DNA from: Cyanobacteria bacterium UBA6446
GTDB lineage: Bacteria; Cyanobacteriota; Vampirovibrionia; Gastranaerophilales; Gastranaerophilaceae
Direction of reading: 5' to 3'
Length of the DNA stretch: 64,000 nucleotides
Assembly: GCA_002438405.1 (NCBI GenBank)
Contig: DJOE01000002.1
Span: forward strand, 62,001 to 126,000
The position numbers and the translations under genes were made by a program. The notes beneath the pieces were generated by a model, which ran no database searches, was not told where the DNA came from, and saw nothing but the letters and a program-made list of their open reading frames with translations. Shown here piece by piece: positions 1 through 6,993 of the stretch; position 1 is the stretch's first letter, and each line of letters starts with the position of its first letter.

Positions 1-197
1 CTGCAGTAGAAAGATTGGCATCTGCACCAATCAAAGAATGTATCGTAACAAATACAATTCCTCTTGATATGAGCAAAATGCCATCTAATATTAAGCAAAT
101 TTCAGTAGCTCCATTACTTGCACAAGCTATTTCAAGAATTCACGATGATGAATCAATCAGTTCTTTATTCGGTTTTGAAAAAGAAATGCAAGTTTAA
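1..197 (+). CDS. prs: Ribose-phosphate pyrophosphokinase, C-terminal end (partial)
   Basis: The window opens inside this gene; the frame starts at base 3 and the stop is TAA at 195-197. PRPP synthetase makes 5-phosphoribosyl diphosphate from ribose 5-phosphate and ATP for nucleotide, His and Trp synthesis in the cytosol. The visible 64 residues carry the conserved tail of the family: an AVERL..API segment, the VTNTIPL strand, then SVAPLLAQAISRIHDDESIS ending in SLF. The N-terminal catalytic part lies outside the window. A good intrinsic terminator follows 33 bases downstream, so this is the last gene of its transcript. A TTG at base 15 is only an internal codon, not a start. Confidence 0.93.
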   Translation, partial: AVERLASAPIKECIVTNTIPLDMSKMPSNIKQISVAPLLAQAISRIHDDESISSLFGFEKEMQV

Positions 198-229
198 CAA
201 ATTTAAAAAGGAAATATGAAAAAGATATT

Positions 230-258
230 AGGCAAGAATTAAATTATTCTTGCCTTTT
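230..258 (+). terminator. Rho-independent terminator of prs
   Basis: A 10-bp stem (AGGCAAGAAT paired with ATTCTTGCCT) followed by a T run, placed directly after prs. Confidence 0.85.
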
Positions 259-283
259 TCTTTCTATAAATTATATTTTTTCT

Positions 284-363
284 CAAAAAAAAAGCCGTTT
301 CAAAAAGAACGGCTACCAGACTTGGGGAGGAGGTATGAAAAACTTTCGTTTTCCATATCTATA
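284..363 (-). ncRNA. Putative small RNA with C-rich loop, ending in a terminator
   Basis: On the minus strand a FliA-type promoter (370-396) is followed by about 80 nt that end in a strong intrinsic terminator: stem AGCCGTT/AACGGCT at 293-299 and 308-314, with nine U residues after it. No reading frame of useful length is present. The transcript would hold a GAAA-capped hairpin (GGAAAAC-GAAA-GTTTTTC), then an exposed ACCTCCTCCCC stretch complementary to Shine-Dalgarno sequences, then the terminator. This hairpin, C-rich linker, terminator layout is typical of small RNAs that block ribosome binding sites. The C-rich stretch is seen; the function is inference. It could instead be a second terminator for the gene at 463-915. 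Confidence 0.45.
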
Positions 364-369
364 TTATTA

Positions 370-396
370 GTATCGGTAACCATTTTTATTTCTTTA
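370..396 (-). promoter_or_regulatory. FliA-type (sigma-28) promoter candidate
   Basis: Minus strand reads TAAAGAAA, 11 nt, ACCGATAC, against the FliA consensus TAAAGTTT-N11-GCCGATAA. TAAAG and CCGATA are kept and the spacing is exact. Confidence 0.45.
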
Positions 397-404
397 ACAA
401 ACAC

Positions 405-437
405 TCAAAAATCTCCTCCATTTGGAGGAGATTTAAA
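405..437 (-). terminator. Terminator after the Pro/Met-rich exported protein
   Basis: Perfect 11-bp stem AAATCTCCTCC/GGAGGAGATTT (409-419 and 424-434) with a short loop; read on the minus strand it ends in TTTTT. It lies 26 bases past the stop codon of the gene at 463-915. Confidence 0.8.
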
Positions 438-462
438 AACTCTTTAACAGTTCAATCTGCAA

Positions 463-915
463 TTACCAAGTCAAATATCTAATCGTTGCAGCAACATTTG
501 CTGCCGTATTTATTACATTAGCTGCGGTATTTATACCTGCATAATCATCACGAACAACAACCGTTGAAACAGGAGTAACTGCACCTACTTCATCATACAC
601 ATACGGGGTATAAGAATATGATGAGTAATAAACACTTGGATAAAAAGAAGTGTAATAAGGACGATATATTGGCATTGGTCTAATCATAGGTGGAGGAGGT
701 AAAGGTCTGCCAGCCATGTGCATTGGAGGACGATCCATACCACCATGTGGAGGCCCCATTGGCGGTCGTGCTCCCATCGGAGGTCTTCCCATTGATACAC
801 CACCATGCATTGGTGGTCTTCCACCCATTCCGCCAGCCGGAGGTGGTGAAACCGCAAAACACGTACTACCTGCAAATACTAAAATCAATGCTAAAATCCA
901 CAGCCCCTTTTTCAT
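463..915 (-). CDS. Exported Pro/Gly/Met-rich protein, unknown function
   Basis: 150 residues; function not recognised. Residues 1-21 are a classic signal peptide (MKKG, hydrophobic core, then TCFA). Residues 22-85 are low complexity, with many RPPM, GGRPP and MGPP steps, rich in proline, glycine, methionine and histidine. Residues 86-115 are tyrosine-rich (YRPYY...YSSYSYTPY), and the C-terminal 40 residues look like a small helix with repeated NTAANV. Such a composition suggests a surface or periplasmic protein, possibly metal- or peptidoglycan-binding, but that is inference. The start is supported by AGGAG 7 nt before ATG. The gene is monocistronic with its own terminator. Confidence 0.72.
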   Translation of the reverse strand: MKKGLWILALILVFAGSTCFAVSPPPAGGMGGRPPMHGGVSMGRPPMGARPPMGPPHGGMDRPPMHMAGRPLPPPPMIRPMPIYRPYYTSFYPSVYYSSYSYTPYVYDEVGAVTPVSTVVVRDDYAGINTAANVINTAANVAATIRYLTW

Positions 916-980
916 GACTTTTCTCCTTTTTTACTTCACATGTTTATAACGATTATAAAAGTAAAAAGTTCAAAATTTTG

Positions 981-1208
981 CTATTTTTTATCTTCTAAAT
1001 GAAAATATAATCCATCGGGAGAAAAAATAACATCATATCTACTATTTTCAAAATACTTTTTAATAAATGAAACAAGTTCCTCACTTGCTTTTTCATCAAA
1101 AGAGAATGATTGCATCATGCAACCATCATGAACATGCATTTTTATCCCGAAAATTTTATTTATTTTTTCTTTTAAATCTACTATTTTAAATAAATCAATA
1201 ATTGCCAT
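981..1208 (-). CDS. Small hypothetical protein (75 aa)
   Basis: Not recognised. It has no signal peptide and is predicted cytosolic, with alternating helix and strand: an N-terminal IIDLFKIVDLKEKINKIFG helix, an MHVHDGCMM segment containing two His and one Cys that could bind a metal, and a C-terminal strand pair around YDVIFSPDGLYFHLEDKK. It lies between the exported protein and tRNA-Leu and could share the tRNA transcript, since it begins 22 bases downstream of the tRNA on the same strand. No strong ribosome binding site is visible upstream of the ATG, so the call is moderate. Confidence 0.55.
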   Translation of the reverse strand: MAIIDLFKIVDLKEKINKIFGIKMHVHDGCMMQSFSFDEKASEELVSFIKKYFENSRYDVIFSPDGLYFHLEDKK

Positions 1209-1229
1209 AACAAAATCCTATATAAAAAA

Positions 1230-1313
1230 TATCGAAGAAGGGATTTGAACCCTCAAGGTGTTTCCACCATACGAACCTGAATCGTACGCGTCTACCAATT
1301 CCGCCACTTCGAC
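1230..1313 (-). tRNA. tRNA-Leu (anticodon CAG)
   Basis: A class II tRNA with a long variable arm. Acceptor arms are GTCGAAG and CTTCGAT with discriminator A. The anticodon loop TTCAGGT sits between TACGA and TCGTA, giving anticodon CAG, which reads CUG. The T arm contains GGTTCAAATCC. CCA is not encoded. A sigma-70-type promoter and a roughly 90-nt structured leader lie upstream. Confidence 0.92.
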
Positions 1314-1324
1314 ATTGAGTCTTC

Positions 1325-1405
1325 AGTGGCGGATGTAACGCTTAGCGCTTTTACCCTCTCCTCCAACCTGACATTTAGTCAGCTTGTAGTCGGCAGAGTG
1401 CCACT
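1325..1405 (-). other. Structured leader upstream of tRNA-Leu
   Basis: On the minus strand these 81 bases are closed by AGTGGC pairing with GCCACT at the two ends. Inside lies an elongated hairpin (CTCT, CCGAC and CTGAC arms, loop TAAAT, then GTCAG, GTTGG, AGAG) and a second small hairpin (AGCGC-TAA-GCGTT). The fold resembles a three-way junction. It sits between a promoter (1420-1448) and tRNA-Leu, so it would be transcribed as a leader and removed by RNase P or other processing. I do not recognise it as a known RNA family. Confidence 0.4.
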
Positions 1406-1419
1406 TCAAACACAACATA

Positions 1420-1448
1420 ATTTTAATATAAAAAACATATTTGAACAA
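1420..1448 (-). promoter_or_regulatory. Promoter for tRNA-Leu transcript
   Basis: Minus strand: TTGTTC, 17 nt, TAAAAT. It overlaps the upstream region of the divergent gene at 1477. Confidence 0.55.
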
Positions 1449-1476
1449 AATAATATCCTTATGGTAAAATATTTCC

Positions 1477-1854
1477 GTGAAGAAATTTATTAAAATATTT
1501 CTTATATTTTTGTGTTTAGTGGTTTCATTGGGAGTATTTAATTCCGACAAAATTTTTGAAAACACATCTAGAATAACAACCTCTCAATCTGTTTTACAAA
1601 AAACAACTTCTCAAAATTTATCAAGTTTCAAGCACGAAACAACAATTGTTGCCACAAATTTTCAAAGGAATGAAATTTCCTCAATCTCAAATATCAAAAA
1701 AGACACAAATAACAGTTTTTCAACATTCAAATCAACTGTTCAAAATAAATTATTACAATATTTCCTAGTCACGAAATTTGTCCAAACTAAATGGCAAATT
1801 TCAAAAAAAATATCTCTATGTCTAAAAAATGAAATACTTGCAAGAGCACCATAA
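1477..1854 (+). CDS. Small protein with N-terminal membrane/signal segment, unknown
   Basis: 125 residues, function not recognised. Residues 1-22 (MKKFIKIFLIFLCLVVSLGV) form a signal peptide or membrane anchor; the rest is Ser/Thr/Asn/Lys-rich with no clear domain. The start is GTG: an extended -10 (TG-G-TAAAAT, 1465-1470) ends exactly 6 nt before it, so the mRNA is predicted to be leaderless, like eight other genes in this window. There is no Shine-Dalgarno sequence, consistent with that. The gene lies 51 bases before the oadG-like gene and could lead that operon. An antisense frame at 1323-1565 is less plausible. Confidence 0.55.
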   Translation: MKKFIKIFLIFLCLVVSLGVFNSDKIFENTSRITTSQSVLQKTTSQNLSSFKHETTIVATNFQRNEISSISNIKKDTNNSFSTFKSTVQNKLLQYFLVTKFVQTKWQISKKISLCLKNEILARAP

Positions 1855-1905
1855 CAAACCTATTTTTGTCTAAATATTTAACAATACATAATAGGAGGAT
1901 TTGTT

Positions 1906-2154
1906 ATGAGTTTTGAATTACTTAAAGAAGGCGCTCTTATAATGCTTATTGGCATGGGTGTTGTATATTTATTTATTACAGTAATGATATGTTTTATGCA
2001 ATTATCTTCTAAAATCATGTTATTTATCAACAAATATTTTCCAGAAGAAATTGAAGAAGACATTTCAACAACTAAAAGAAAAATTGCATCAGATGATGCA
2101 GCAATAGCACTTGCAATAGCATGTACTGTTGCAGAAAGGAGTAAAGGTGCTTAG
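1906..2154 (+). CDS. OadG-family small membrane protein (decarboxylase gamma-like)
   Basis: 82 residues. Residues 4-35 form one membrane helix with the pattern LLKEGALIMLIGMGVVYLFI, typical of the OadG/MMDB gamma chains that tether Na+-pumping decarboxylases (oxaloacetate or methylmalonyl-CoA) in the inner membrane. After the helix comes an acidic stretch (PEEIEEDI) and a C-terminal DDAAIALAIACTVAERSK segment, also common in gamma chains. Strong RBS AGGAGG. No alpha or beta subunit is in the window; instead the gene overlaps the permease downstream by 8 bases. The family resemblance is good; its role beside an antiporter-like permease is open. Confidence 0.7.
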   Translation: MSFELLKEGALIMLIGMGVVYLFITVMICFMQLSSKIMLFINKYFPEEIEEDISTTKRKIASDDAAIALAIACTVAERSKGA

Positions 2155-3466
2155 TAGTTTTATATCAAGCCACAGTGTAATTATATCGGCAAGTTTGCTA
2201 ATCCTTGCTTATATATTTATCGCTTTAGAAAAAATTCCTAAAATGACAATTGCTCTAATTGGTGGAGCATTGACGATTGTTTTAGGACTAGTCAATCAAA
2301 CAAAAATAGTAAATGGAGTTATCAACCCCAATTACTTTATCAATTATGTTGATTTTAATGTAATATTTCTACTGGTTTCAATGATGATAATAGTATCAAT
2401 AACGACAAGGAGCGGAATATTTAACTGGGTTGCAAATGAGTTATTGAAATTCACCAAAGGACACCCGATAAAAGTCCTCTGTGCTTTAGGTTTATTTACC
2501 GCAATTACAAGTGCTTTCCTTGATAATGTAACAACCGTTATTCTAATCATGCCAATAACCTTTGCAATTGCTAAGAAATTAGATATCGACCCCATTCCTT
2601 TTTTATTGACAGAAATTTTTTCATCAAATATCGGAGGAACAGCAACATTAATCGGGGACCCACCAAATATTATTATTGGAAGTGCCGGAGGTTTAACTTT
2701 TATGGACTTCGTTAAAGAGTTAACACCAATAATAATTATCATAATGTGCACAGTAATCGGTGTTTTAACATTAATCTTTAGAAAAAAATTACATGCTTCT
2801 GTTGATAAAATGAAAGAAGTCGCAGAAATTGATAACACACACACTATCACAAATAAGAATTTAATGCTTCGCTCTACAATAGTTCTTGCATTGGTAATTC
2901 TAGGTTTTATGTTACACGATGTTATTCACATTGAAACATGTGTTGTTGCAATGTTAGGTGCAGCATTTTTATTAATTTTTGAAAAACCAAATGATATTTT
3001 AAAAGATGTTGAATGGAATACAATTTTCTTCTTTATCGGATTATTTATAATCATTGGTGGTTTAGAAGCGTCAGGTGGTATTAGGCTAATGGCAGAATGG
3101 ATTTTAAAAGTAACTCAAGGTTCTCAAGCTGCTACATCAATGATTATACTTTGGGCTTCAGGTGTTATATCAGGGATTATTGATAACATTCCATATACCG
3201 CAACAATGGCTCCAATGCTTGTTGAAATCGAAAAAGCAATGGGGGCAGGTTACACATATCCATTGTGGTGGGCTTTAGCTCTTGGAGCATGCCTTGGTGG
3301 AAACATGACAATAATCGGTGCAGCTGCAAATGTTATTGTTTCTGAAAATGCCGCAAAATCCGGTCACCCAATTTCATTTATGAAATTCTTGAAATACGGC
3401 GTTGCAGTTGTTGCAATTTCGCTAATCCTAAGTACAGGTTACTTATATTTAAGATTTTTACACTAA
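2147..3466 (+). CDS. ArsB/NhaD-type ion permease
   Basis: About 439 residues and 11-12 hydrophobic segments; an inner-membrane secondary transporter of the ion transporter superfamily that includes NhaD Na+/H+ antiporters, ArsB and the P protein. Family marks seen: FLDNVTTVILIMP in the first half, SSNIGGTATLIGDPPNIIIG after it, and the matching second-half pair IIDNIPYTATMAPML and GGNMTIIGAAANVI. These are the discontinuous helices of the two inverted repeats. Substrate cannot be decided from sequence; Na+/H+ exchange is likely given the OadG-like neighbour. I chose GTG at 2147, which has AAAGGAG 6 nt upstream, over the TTG at 2129. It overlaps the preceding gene, implying translational coupling. 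Confidence 0.85.
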   Translation: MLSSFISSHSVIISASLLILAYIFIALEKIPKMTIALIGGALTIVLGLVNQTKIVNGVINPNYFINYVDFNVIFLLVSMMIIVSITTRSGIFNWVANELLKFTKGHPIKVLCALGLFTAITSAFLDNVTTVILIMPITFAIAKKLDIDPIPFLLTEIFSSNIGGTATLIGDPPNIIIGSAGGLTFMDFVKELTPIIIIIMCTVIGVLTLIFRKKLHASVDKMKEVAEIDNTHTITNKNLMLRSTIVLALVILGFMLHDVIHIETCVVAMLGAAFLLIFEKPNDILKDVEWNTIFFFIGLFIIIGGLEASGGIRLMAEWILKVTQGSQAATSMIILWASGVISGIIDNIPYTATMAPMLVEIEKAMGAGYTYPLWWALALGACLGGNMTIIGAAANVIVSENAAKSGHPISFMKFLKYGVAVVAISLILSTGYLYLRFLH

Positions 3467-3476
3467 GATATTTTAA

Positions 3477-3507
3477 AGGACAAGTTTAATATAACTTGTC
3501 CTTTTTA
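3477..3507 (+). terminator. Terminator of the permease operon
   Basis: AAGGACAAGTT pairs with AACTTGTCCTT, then a T run, 11 bases past the permease stop codon. Confidence 0.85.
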
Positions 3508-3515
3508 CATTTTAA

Positions 3516-3779
3516 TTATGCATCTTCATCTTTGTGTTCATCTTCTTTTTCATCTTTGTCTTCAGCAATGCATTCTTTGGTTTTGTGCATTTTATCCTTA
3601 AAGTCTTTTTTAAGATCTAATGCGGTATCTTTAGCTTTTTCTAAAGCATTATTCATATCTTCTTTAATTTCATGAGCCTTTTCTTTTATATCTTCTTTGA
3701 CTTCATGAATTTTTTCCTTTGCCTTGTCTGTTGTTTCGTGCAATTTTTCTTTCATGTTTTCTTTATCTTCGTTATTCAT
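3516..3779 (-). CDS. LEA/YtxH-like charged helical protein
   Basis: 87 residues, almost wholly Lys, Glu, Asp, Ala and His in an 11-residue-like periodicity (KEKIHEVKEDIKEKAHEIKED), so a long amphipathic or coiled helix without hydrophobic core. This composition matches late-embryogenesis-abundant or CsbD/YtxH-type stress proteins, which are soluble and disordered until stressed or bound to membranes. There is no signal peptide. RBS AAAGGAG 7 nt before ATG, and a -10 TATAAT further upstream. Single gene, convergent with the permease. The stress role is inference from composition only. Confidence 0.7.
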   Translation of the reverse strand: MNNEDKENMKEKLHETTDKAKEKIHEVKEDIKEKAHEIKEDMNNALEKAKDTALDLKKDFKDKMHKTKECIAEDKDEKEDEHKDEDA

Positions 3780-3888
3780 AATAGCTCCTTTCTTTCAAAA
3801 TCATTATAAAAGATTTAGTAAAAAACTAAACTGGTAAAAAGGGCTATAAATCACTGTTCACACCTTGTAAAAAATTTTATGCTAAATT

Positions 3889-4332
3889 TTATATATCTTT
3901 TTTCATTTCACAATATTCTAAAGGTTTAAAACCATACTTTGTATAAACATGAACAGCATGTGTATTTTCTTTTTCAACTTCTAATTTTAAAATTGAATTA
4001 GGGTAAAGTGCTTCAATGTAACAGAGAAATTTAGGAATTATACCTTGACCCCGATATTCTGGTTTTAAATATAAATCCTCTAACCAAATACAGGATTTGC
4101 CAAATTCAGTTGAAAAACTTTTGGCAATCATTGAATAACCCAAAACTCCAGAGTCGGTTTCAAAAATATACCCCTCTAAAAACGGGGAATTGCTTACACA
4201 ACAATCAATATCCGAATTAAAGATACTTAAACTTCCATTAGTAGAAACAGCAGGGGAATTATAGAAGTCATTCATCATAGAAATAACTTCTGACCTATCA
4301 GTTTCCCGTATTTTTCGAATATTAAAATTCAT
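3889..4332 (-). CDS. GNAT-family N-acetyltransferase
   Basis: 147 residues, the usual size for a single GNAT domain, cytosolic. Seen: N-terminal IRKIRETDRSEVISMMNDFY (beta1-alpha1), the central VLGYSMIAKS and SCIWLEDLYLKPEYRGQGI, which is motif A with the acetyl-CoA pyrophosphate loop (R-G-Q-G-I), then LKLEVEKENTHAVHVYTKYGFKPLEYCEM, motif B, with the usual YxKxGF. Substrate unknown. It begins 16 bases downstream of a minus-strand terminator that closes the tRNA-Met transcript, so it needs its own promoter. Confidence 0.88.
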   Translation of the reverse strand: MNFNIRKIRETDRSEVISMMNDFYNSPAVSTNGSLSIFNSDIDCCVSNSPFLEGYIFETDSGVLGYSMIAKSFSTEFGKSCIWLEDLYLKPEYRGQGIIPKFLCYIEALYPNSILKLEVEKENTHAVHVYTKYGFKPLEYCEMKKDI

Positions 4333-4347
4333 TTTTTACTCCTACTA

Positions 4348-4376
4348 TAAAAAAAGACATCTATAAAGATGTCTTC
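4348..4376 (-). terminator. Terminator downstream of tRNA-Met
   Basis: AAGACATC/GATGTCTT stem, with a run of seven T residues on the minus strand, directly after the tRNA. Confidence 0.85.
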
Positions 4377-4383
4377 TTTTATT

Positions 4384-4455
<72 letters not shown>

Positions 4456-4523
4456 ATCTACAGAAGTGATTTTTCAAACTTCTTGTATAAATTTATCATC
4501 AAAATTCGAAAAAATCAAGCCCT

Positions 4524-5525
4524 CTATACAGTAATCAATTCTGTTGTATTTGATTTAATTCGTCTGTTTTGGAGTTCTTTTGTTGACGGAACAACAATAC
4601 AATTTGACAATTCTGTACCTGTTTTGATTTCTGCATTATCTAGAACAATACAATTGTTTAACATTACATATTCGCCAATTTTACAGTTGTTTCCAACGGT
4701 AGAATTACCCATAAATCTAACTGTTGATGGTATTTTAGAATTTCCACAAATATATGAACCCAAATTTGTATCACAAATTTTTGAATGTTCAATTTTAAAC
4801 ACACCATTAAATACATCTTGAATAGATTGTTTATACTGTGCAATAGTTCCAATATCATTCCAATATCCATCAACCTCAAAAGTATTAATTTGTCTTTCGG
4901 CTAACAATTTTGGAAATACATTTTTGGCAAAATCATAGAATGTATTTTCTGGAATATAATCAAAAATTTTGTAGTTAAAAACATATATTCCAGTGTTAAT
5001 TAAATTACTTTTAGCCTCTTCAACTGATGGTTTTTCTTGAAATTCGGTAATATACCCCTCACTATCAGCGACAACAACACCAAAATGTGAAACTTTCTCA
5101 TGTGGCACTTGTTTGACACCAATAGTTGCAATTGCACCAGATTCTTTATGATGTTTAATTGCTTGTTTTATATCAGCATTTGTTAAAACATCACCGGACA
5201 TAACAACAAAATCTTCACCCTTATCAAAGAAATATTGGCATTTCTTCATACCGCCTGCAGTACCTGAAAGCTCTGTTTCTTTAATATAATTAAAGTTGAT
5301 GCCTAAATTGTTTTTCTTATATCTATCAATAATTTGATTTGAAAGATAATAAGTGTTAGAAATAACGTCTTTAATTCCAATAGAATGTAACTGACCTAAA
5401 AGAATATCCATCAATGGTCTATTCATAACCGGAATTAACGGTTTTGGCATAATCAACGTAATTGGCTCTAATCGAGAACCCATGCCTGCAGCCATAATCA
5501 TTGCTTTGATGTTAGAATTTGTCAT
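4524..5525 (-). CDS. Sugar-1-phosphate nucleotidyltransferase with hexapeptide tail
   Basis: 333 residues, cytosolic. Residues 6-30 carry the nucleotide-binding signature (MIMAAGMGSRLEPITLIMPK, then PLIPVMNRPL), followed by a Rossmann-like pyrophosphorylase domain to about residue 230 with the SGDVL metal/sugar motif and GYWNDIGT. Residues 240-333 form left-handed beta-helix repeats (IPSTVRFMGNSTVG, IGEYVMLNNCIV). This is the layout of mannose-1-phosphate guanylyltransferase and glucose-1-phosphate thymidylyl/uridylyltransferases, which activate sugars for envelope polysaccharides. Exact sugar and nucleotide are not decidable here. RBS AAAGGG before ATG. It lies between tRNA-Met and the pilin-like operon. 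Confidence 0.85.
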   Translation of the reverse strand: MTNSNIKAMIMAAGMGSRLEPITLIMPKPLIPVMNRPLMDILLGQLHSIGIKDVISNTYYLSNQIIDRYKKNNLGINFNYIKETELSGTAGGMKKCQYFFDKGEDFVVMSGDVLTNADIKQAIKHHKESGAIATIGVKQVPHEKVSHFGVVVADSEGYITEFQEKPSVEEAKSNLINTGIYVFNYKIFDYIPENTFYDFAKNVFPKLLAERQINTFEVDGYWNDIGTIAQYKQSIQDVFNGVFKIEHSKICDTNLGSYICGNSKIPSTVRFMGNSTVGNNCKIGEYVMLNNCIVLDNAEIKTGTELSNCIVVPSTKELQNRRIKSNTTELITV

Positions 5526-5560
5526 TTATATCCCTTTTTGTTACTGTTAGAATAATTATA

Positions 5561-6322
5561 CTACCAAGGGTATTTGTTGTCTATCACCCATAAATTTTTG
5601 TAAAGCAATGCCCCACATGCTGCACCAATGCCAAAACCATATTTGCTTGCTTTGGATTTTTTACTACAACCATCTAGTATGTCTTTACGGATTAAATCTT
5701 TATAATCATAGGTATCATAAGGAATTCCACAATCATCATAACCACCAAAATGAATTCCGTCTTTAATTTCAGCTTTTTCATAAACAGAAGACTTACATAT
5801 TTGGGGGCGAAGTTTATTATTATAAAAATAGAAAACAAAAACATCTCGCCCTAATGTATTACGCCCCCCTAGCCCATTTGTATCAACAATTACAGATACC
5901 AAATTTTTCTTTGGTTCTTTATGAAAACCCAAAATAGTATTATCCTCTAGAACAATCGTATAAAATGATTTGTTAAAATATTTTGTATTTTTCAAATCTT
6001 TGTACAACGGAGAACCCCAACAACCGGATTGATTACCCTTGCAATAATTTGCAATAGACAAGTACGGAGTAAAATAGGTTTCTGCAAATACATTTATGGG
6101 CAAACTGGTATCATACACCCCTTGTTCTTGCGAATCAATAACTGAATACATTCTATTTGCTTCTAACAACTTTGAATAAACTGTCCTATAAGTAACTACT
6201 GACTTTTTTAATTGAAAATTATTATAAAATGGAATAAATACAACAAAAATTAAAACTAAAAAGACGATTCCAATAACCAACAAATTTTGAGTTAAAGTAA
6301 ATCCAATTTTCTTTTCTTTCAT
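5561..6322 (-). CDS. Degenerate prepilin-like protein (Glu5 replaced by Gln)
   Basis: 253 residues. After a 6-residue leader (MKEKKI) comes GFTLTQNLLVIGIVFLVLIF, a type IV pilin-like N-terminal helix with G/F processing site, but position +5 is Gln instead of the nearly invariant Glu. The helix also lacks the usual LITLGIIGVVAA motif and Pro22 region of its five relatives here. The C-terminal part keeps the family style (GCWGSPLYKDLKNTKYFNKS, VDTNGLGGRNTLGRDVFVFYF, paired Cys). The start is the second ATG, with GGAG 6 nt upstream; it begins 16 bases after the lipoate-ligase-like gene. It probably acts as a specialised pseudopilin. Confidence 0.78.
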   Translation of the reverse strand: MKEKKIGFTLTQNLLVIGIVFLVLIFVVFIPFYNNFQLKKSVVTYRTVYSKLLEANRMYSVIDSQEQGVYDTSLPINVFAETYFTPYLSIANYCKGNQSGCWGSPLYKDLKNTKYFNKSFYTIVLEDNTILGFHKEPKKNLVSVIVDTNGLGGRNTLGRDVFVFYFYNNKLRPQICKSSVYEKAEIKDGIHFGGYDDCGIPYDTYDYKDLIRKDILDGCSKKSKASKYGFGIGAACGALLYKNLWVIDNKYPW

Positions 6323-6337
6323 ATTAAACTCCATAAT

Positions 6338-6988
6338 TTATACACTTAGTATGTCAATTATTTTTTCTTTTGTCAACTTTGAATTAATTTCTTTTATTGA
6401 GGTAATTTCATCAGTTGAAACAGGTTCTTTAAAAATTTTTTCCAAAAGTATTCTATCATAATCATACAATATCGAACCGTGTTGCAAAATATAACCATGT
6501 TTACGACATTGAGCAGAACCTATAAGTTTTTTACCTCGGTAGCACAAATCAGCACCAGTAGAAATTAACATACAGTAGTCAAAACCTGTTTTTATTGGCT
6601 TATTTGTACCGAAATTCAAATCTATTCCAAGTTTTTTGAATTTATCAATTAAAATTTGAGAAATTTCCTTATAAGAAGACACTACATGCTCACCATTTCT
6701 CAAATACGAAATCGGACAAATAAAACTATAAGTAATTTCATCAGCATGCAACAATGCTCTTCCACCCGTTAAACGCCGAACAACATCAATATTATTTTCT
6801 TTTAAAAATTTTCTATCTAAAAAATCATCTTTCTGATTTCGCCCTAATGACACACAAGCGGGATTCCAACCATATAACCTAAAAATTGGGTAATCCAACT
6901 TATTTTCTATTGCAGAATCAAGCAAATCACTATCAATGCGCATATTTTCTTGTCCTGTCAAAACTTGATAATTAATATGCTTCATCAT
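6338..6988 (-). CDS. Lipoate-protein ligase / octanoyltransferase family protein
   Basis: 216 residues, cytosolic, BPL/LplA/LipB fold. Signatures: RLYGWNPACVSLGRNQ, then VVRRLTGGRALLHADEITYS, the RRxTGGRxxxH motif that binds the lipoyl/octanoyl-AMP or forms the acyl pocket, and DLCYRGKKLIGSAQCRKHGYILQHGSILYD, the KxxGSAQ lysine region. A Cys in GFDYCM falls near where LipM-type octanoyltransferases carry the acyl-accepting cysteine. At 216 residues it lacks the C-terminal domain of LplA. With LipA at 29437 it would complete lipoyl synthesis for 2-oxoacid dehydrogenases (an Lpd is at 55215). It sits 2-3 bases after the preceding gene of the run. Confidence 0.82.
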   Translation of the reverse strand: MMKHINYQVLTGQENMRIDSDLLDSAIENKLDYPIFRLYGWNPACVSLGRNQKDDFLDRKFLKENNIDVVRRLTGGRALLHADEITYSFICPISYLRNGEHVVSSYKEISQILIDKFKKLGIDLNFGTNKPIKTGFDYCMLISTGADLCYRGKKLIGSAQCRKHGYILQHGSILYDYDRILLEKIFKEPVSTDEITSIKEINSKLTKEKIIDILSV

Positions 6989-6993
6989 CAAAA

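Noticed and set aside
250..447. Open frame on the plus strand between prs and the Pro/Met-rich gene
   Set aside because: It runs through two hairpin terminators and the sRNA promoter, has no ribosome site and a composition typical of AT-rich noise.
690..949. Two plus-strand frames opposite the Pro/Met-rich gene
   Set aside because: Antisense shadows created by the GC-rich repeat; the minus-strand frame has the signal peptide and RBS.
1325..1405. Possible SRP (4.5S) RNA in the tRNA-Leu leader, because of GTCAGG and GCTAAGCG
   Set aside because: The GGAA-loop helix and the AGCAG side of domain IV are missing, and the GTCAG sequence pairs into another hairpin.
1323..1565. Minus-strand frame over the tRNA-Leu leader and the start of 1477
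   Set aside because: Spans the tRNA leader and a promoter; no ribosome site.
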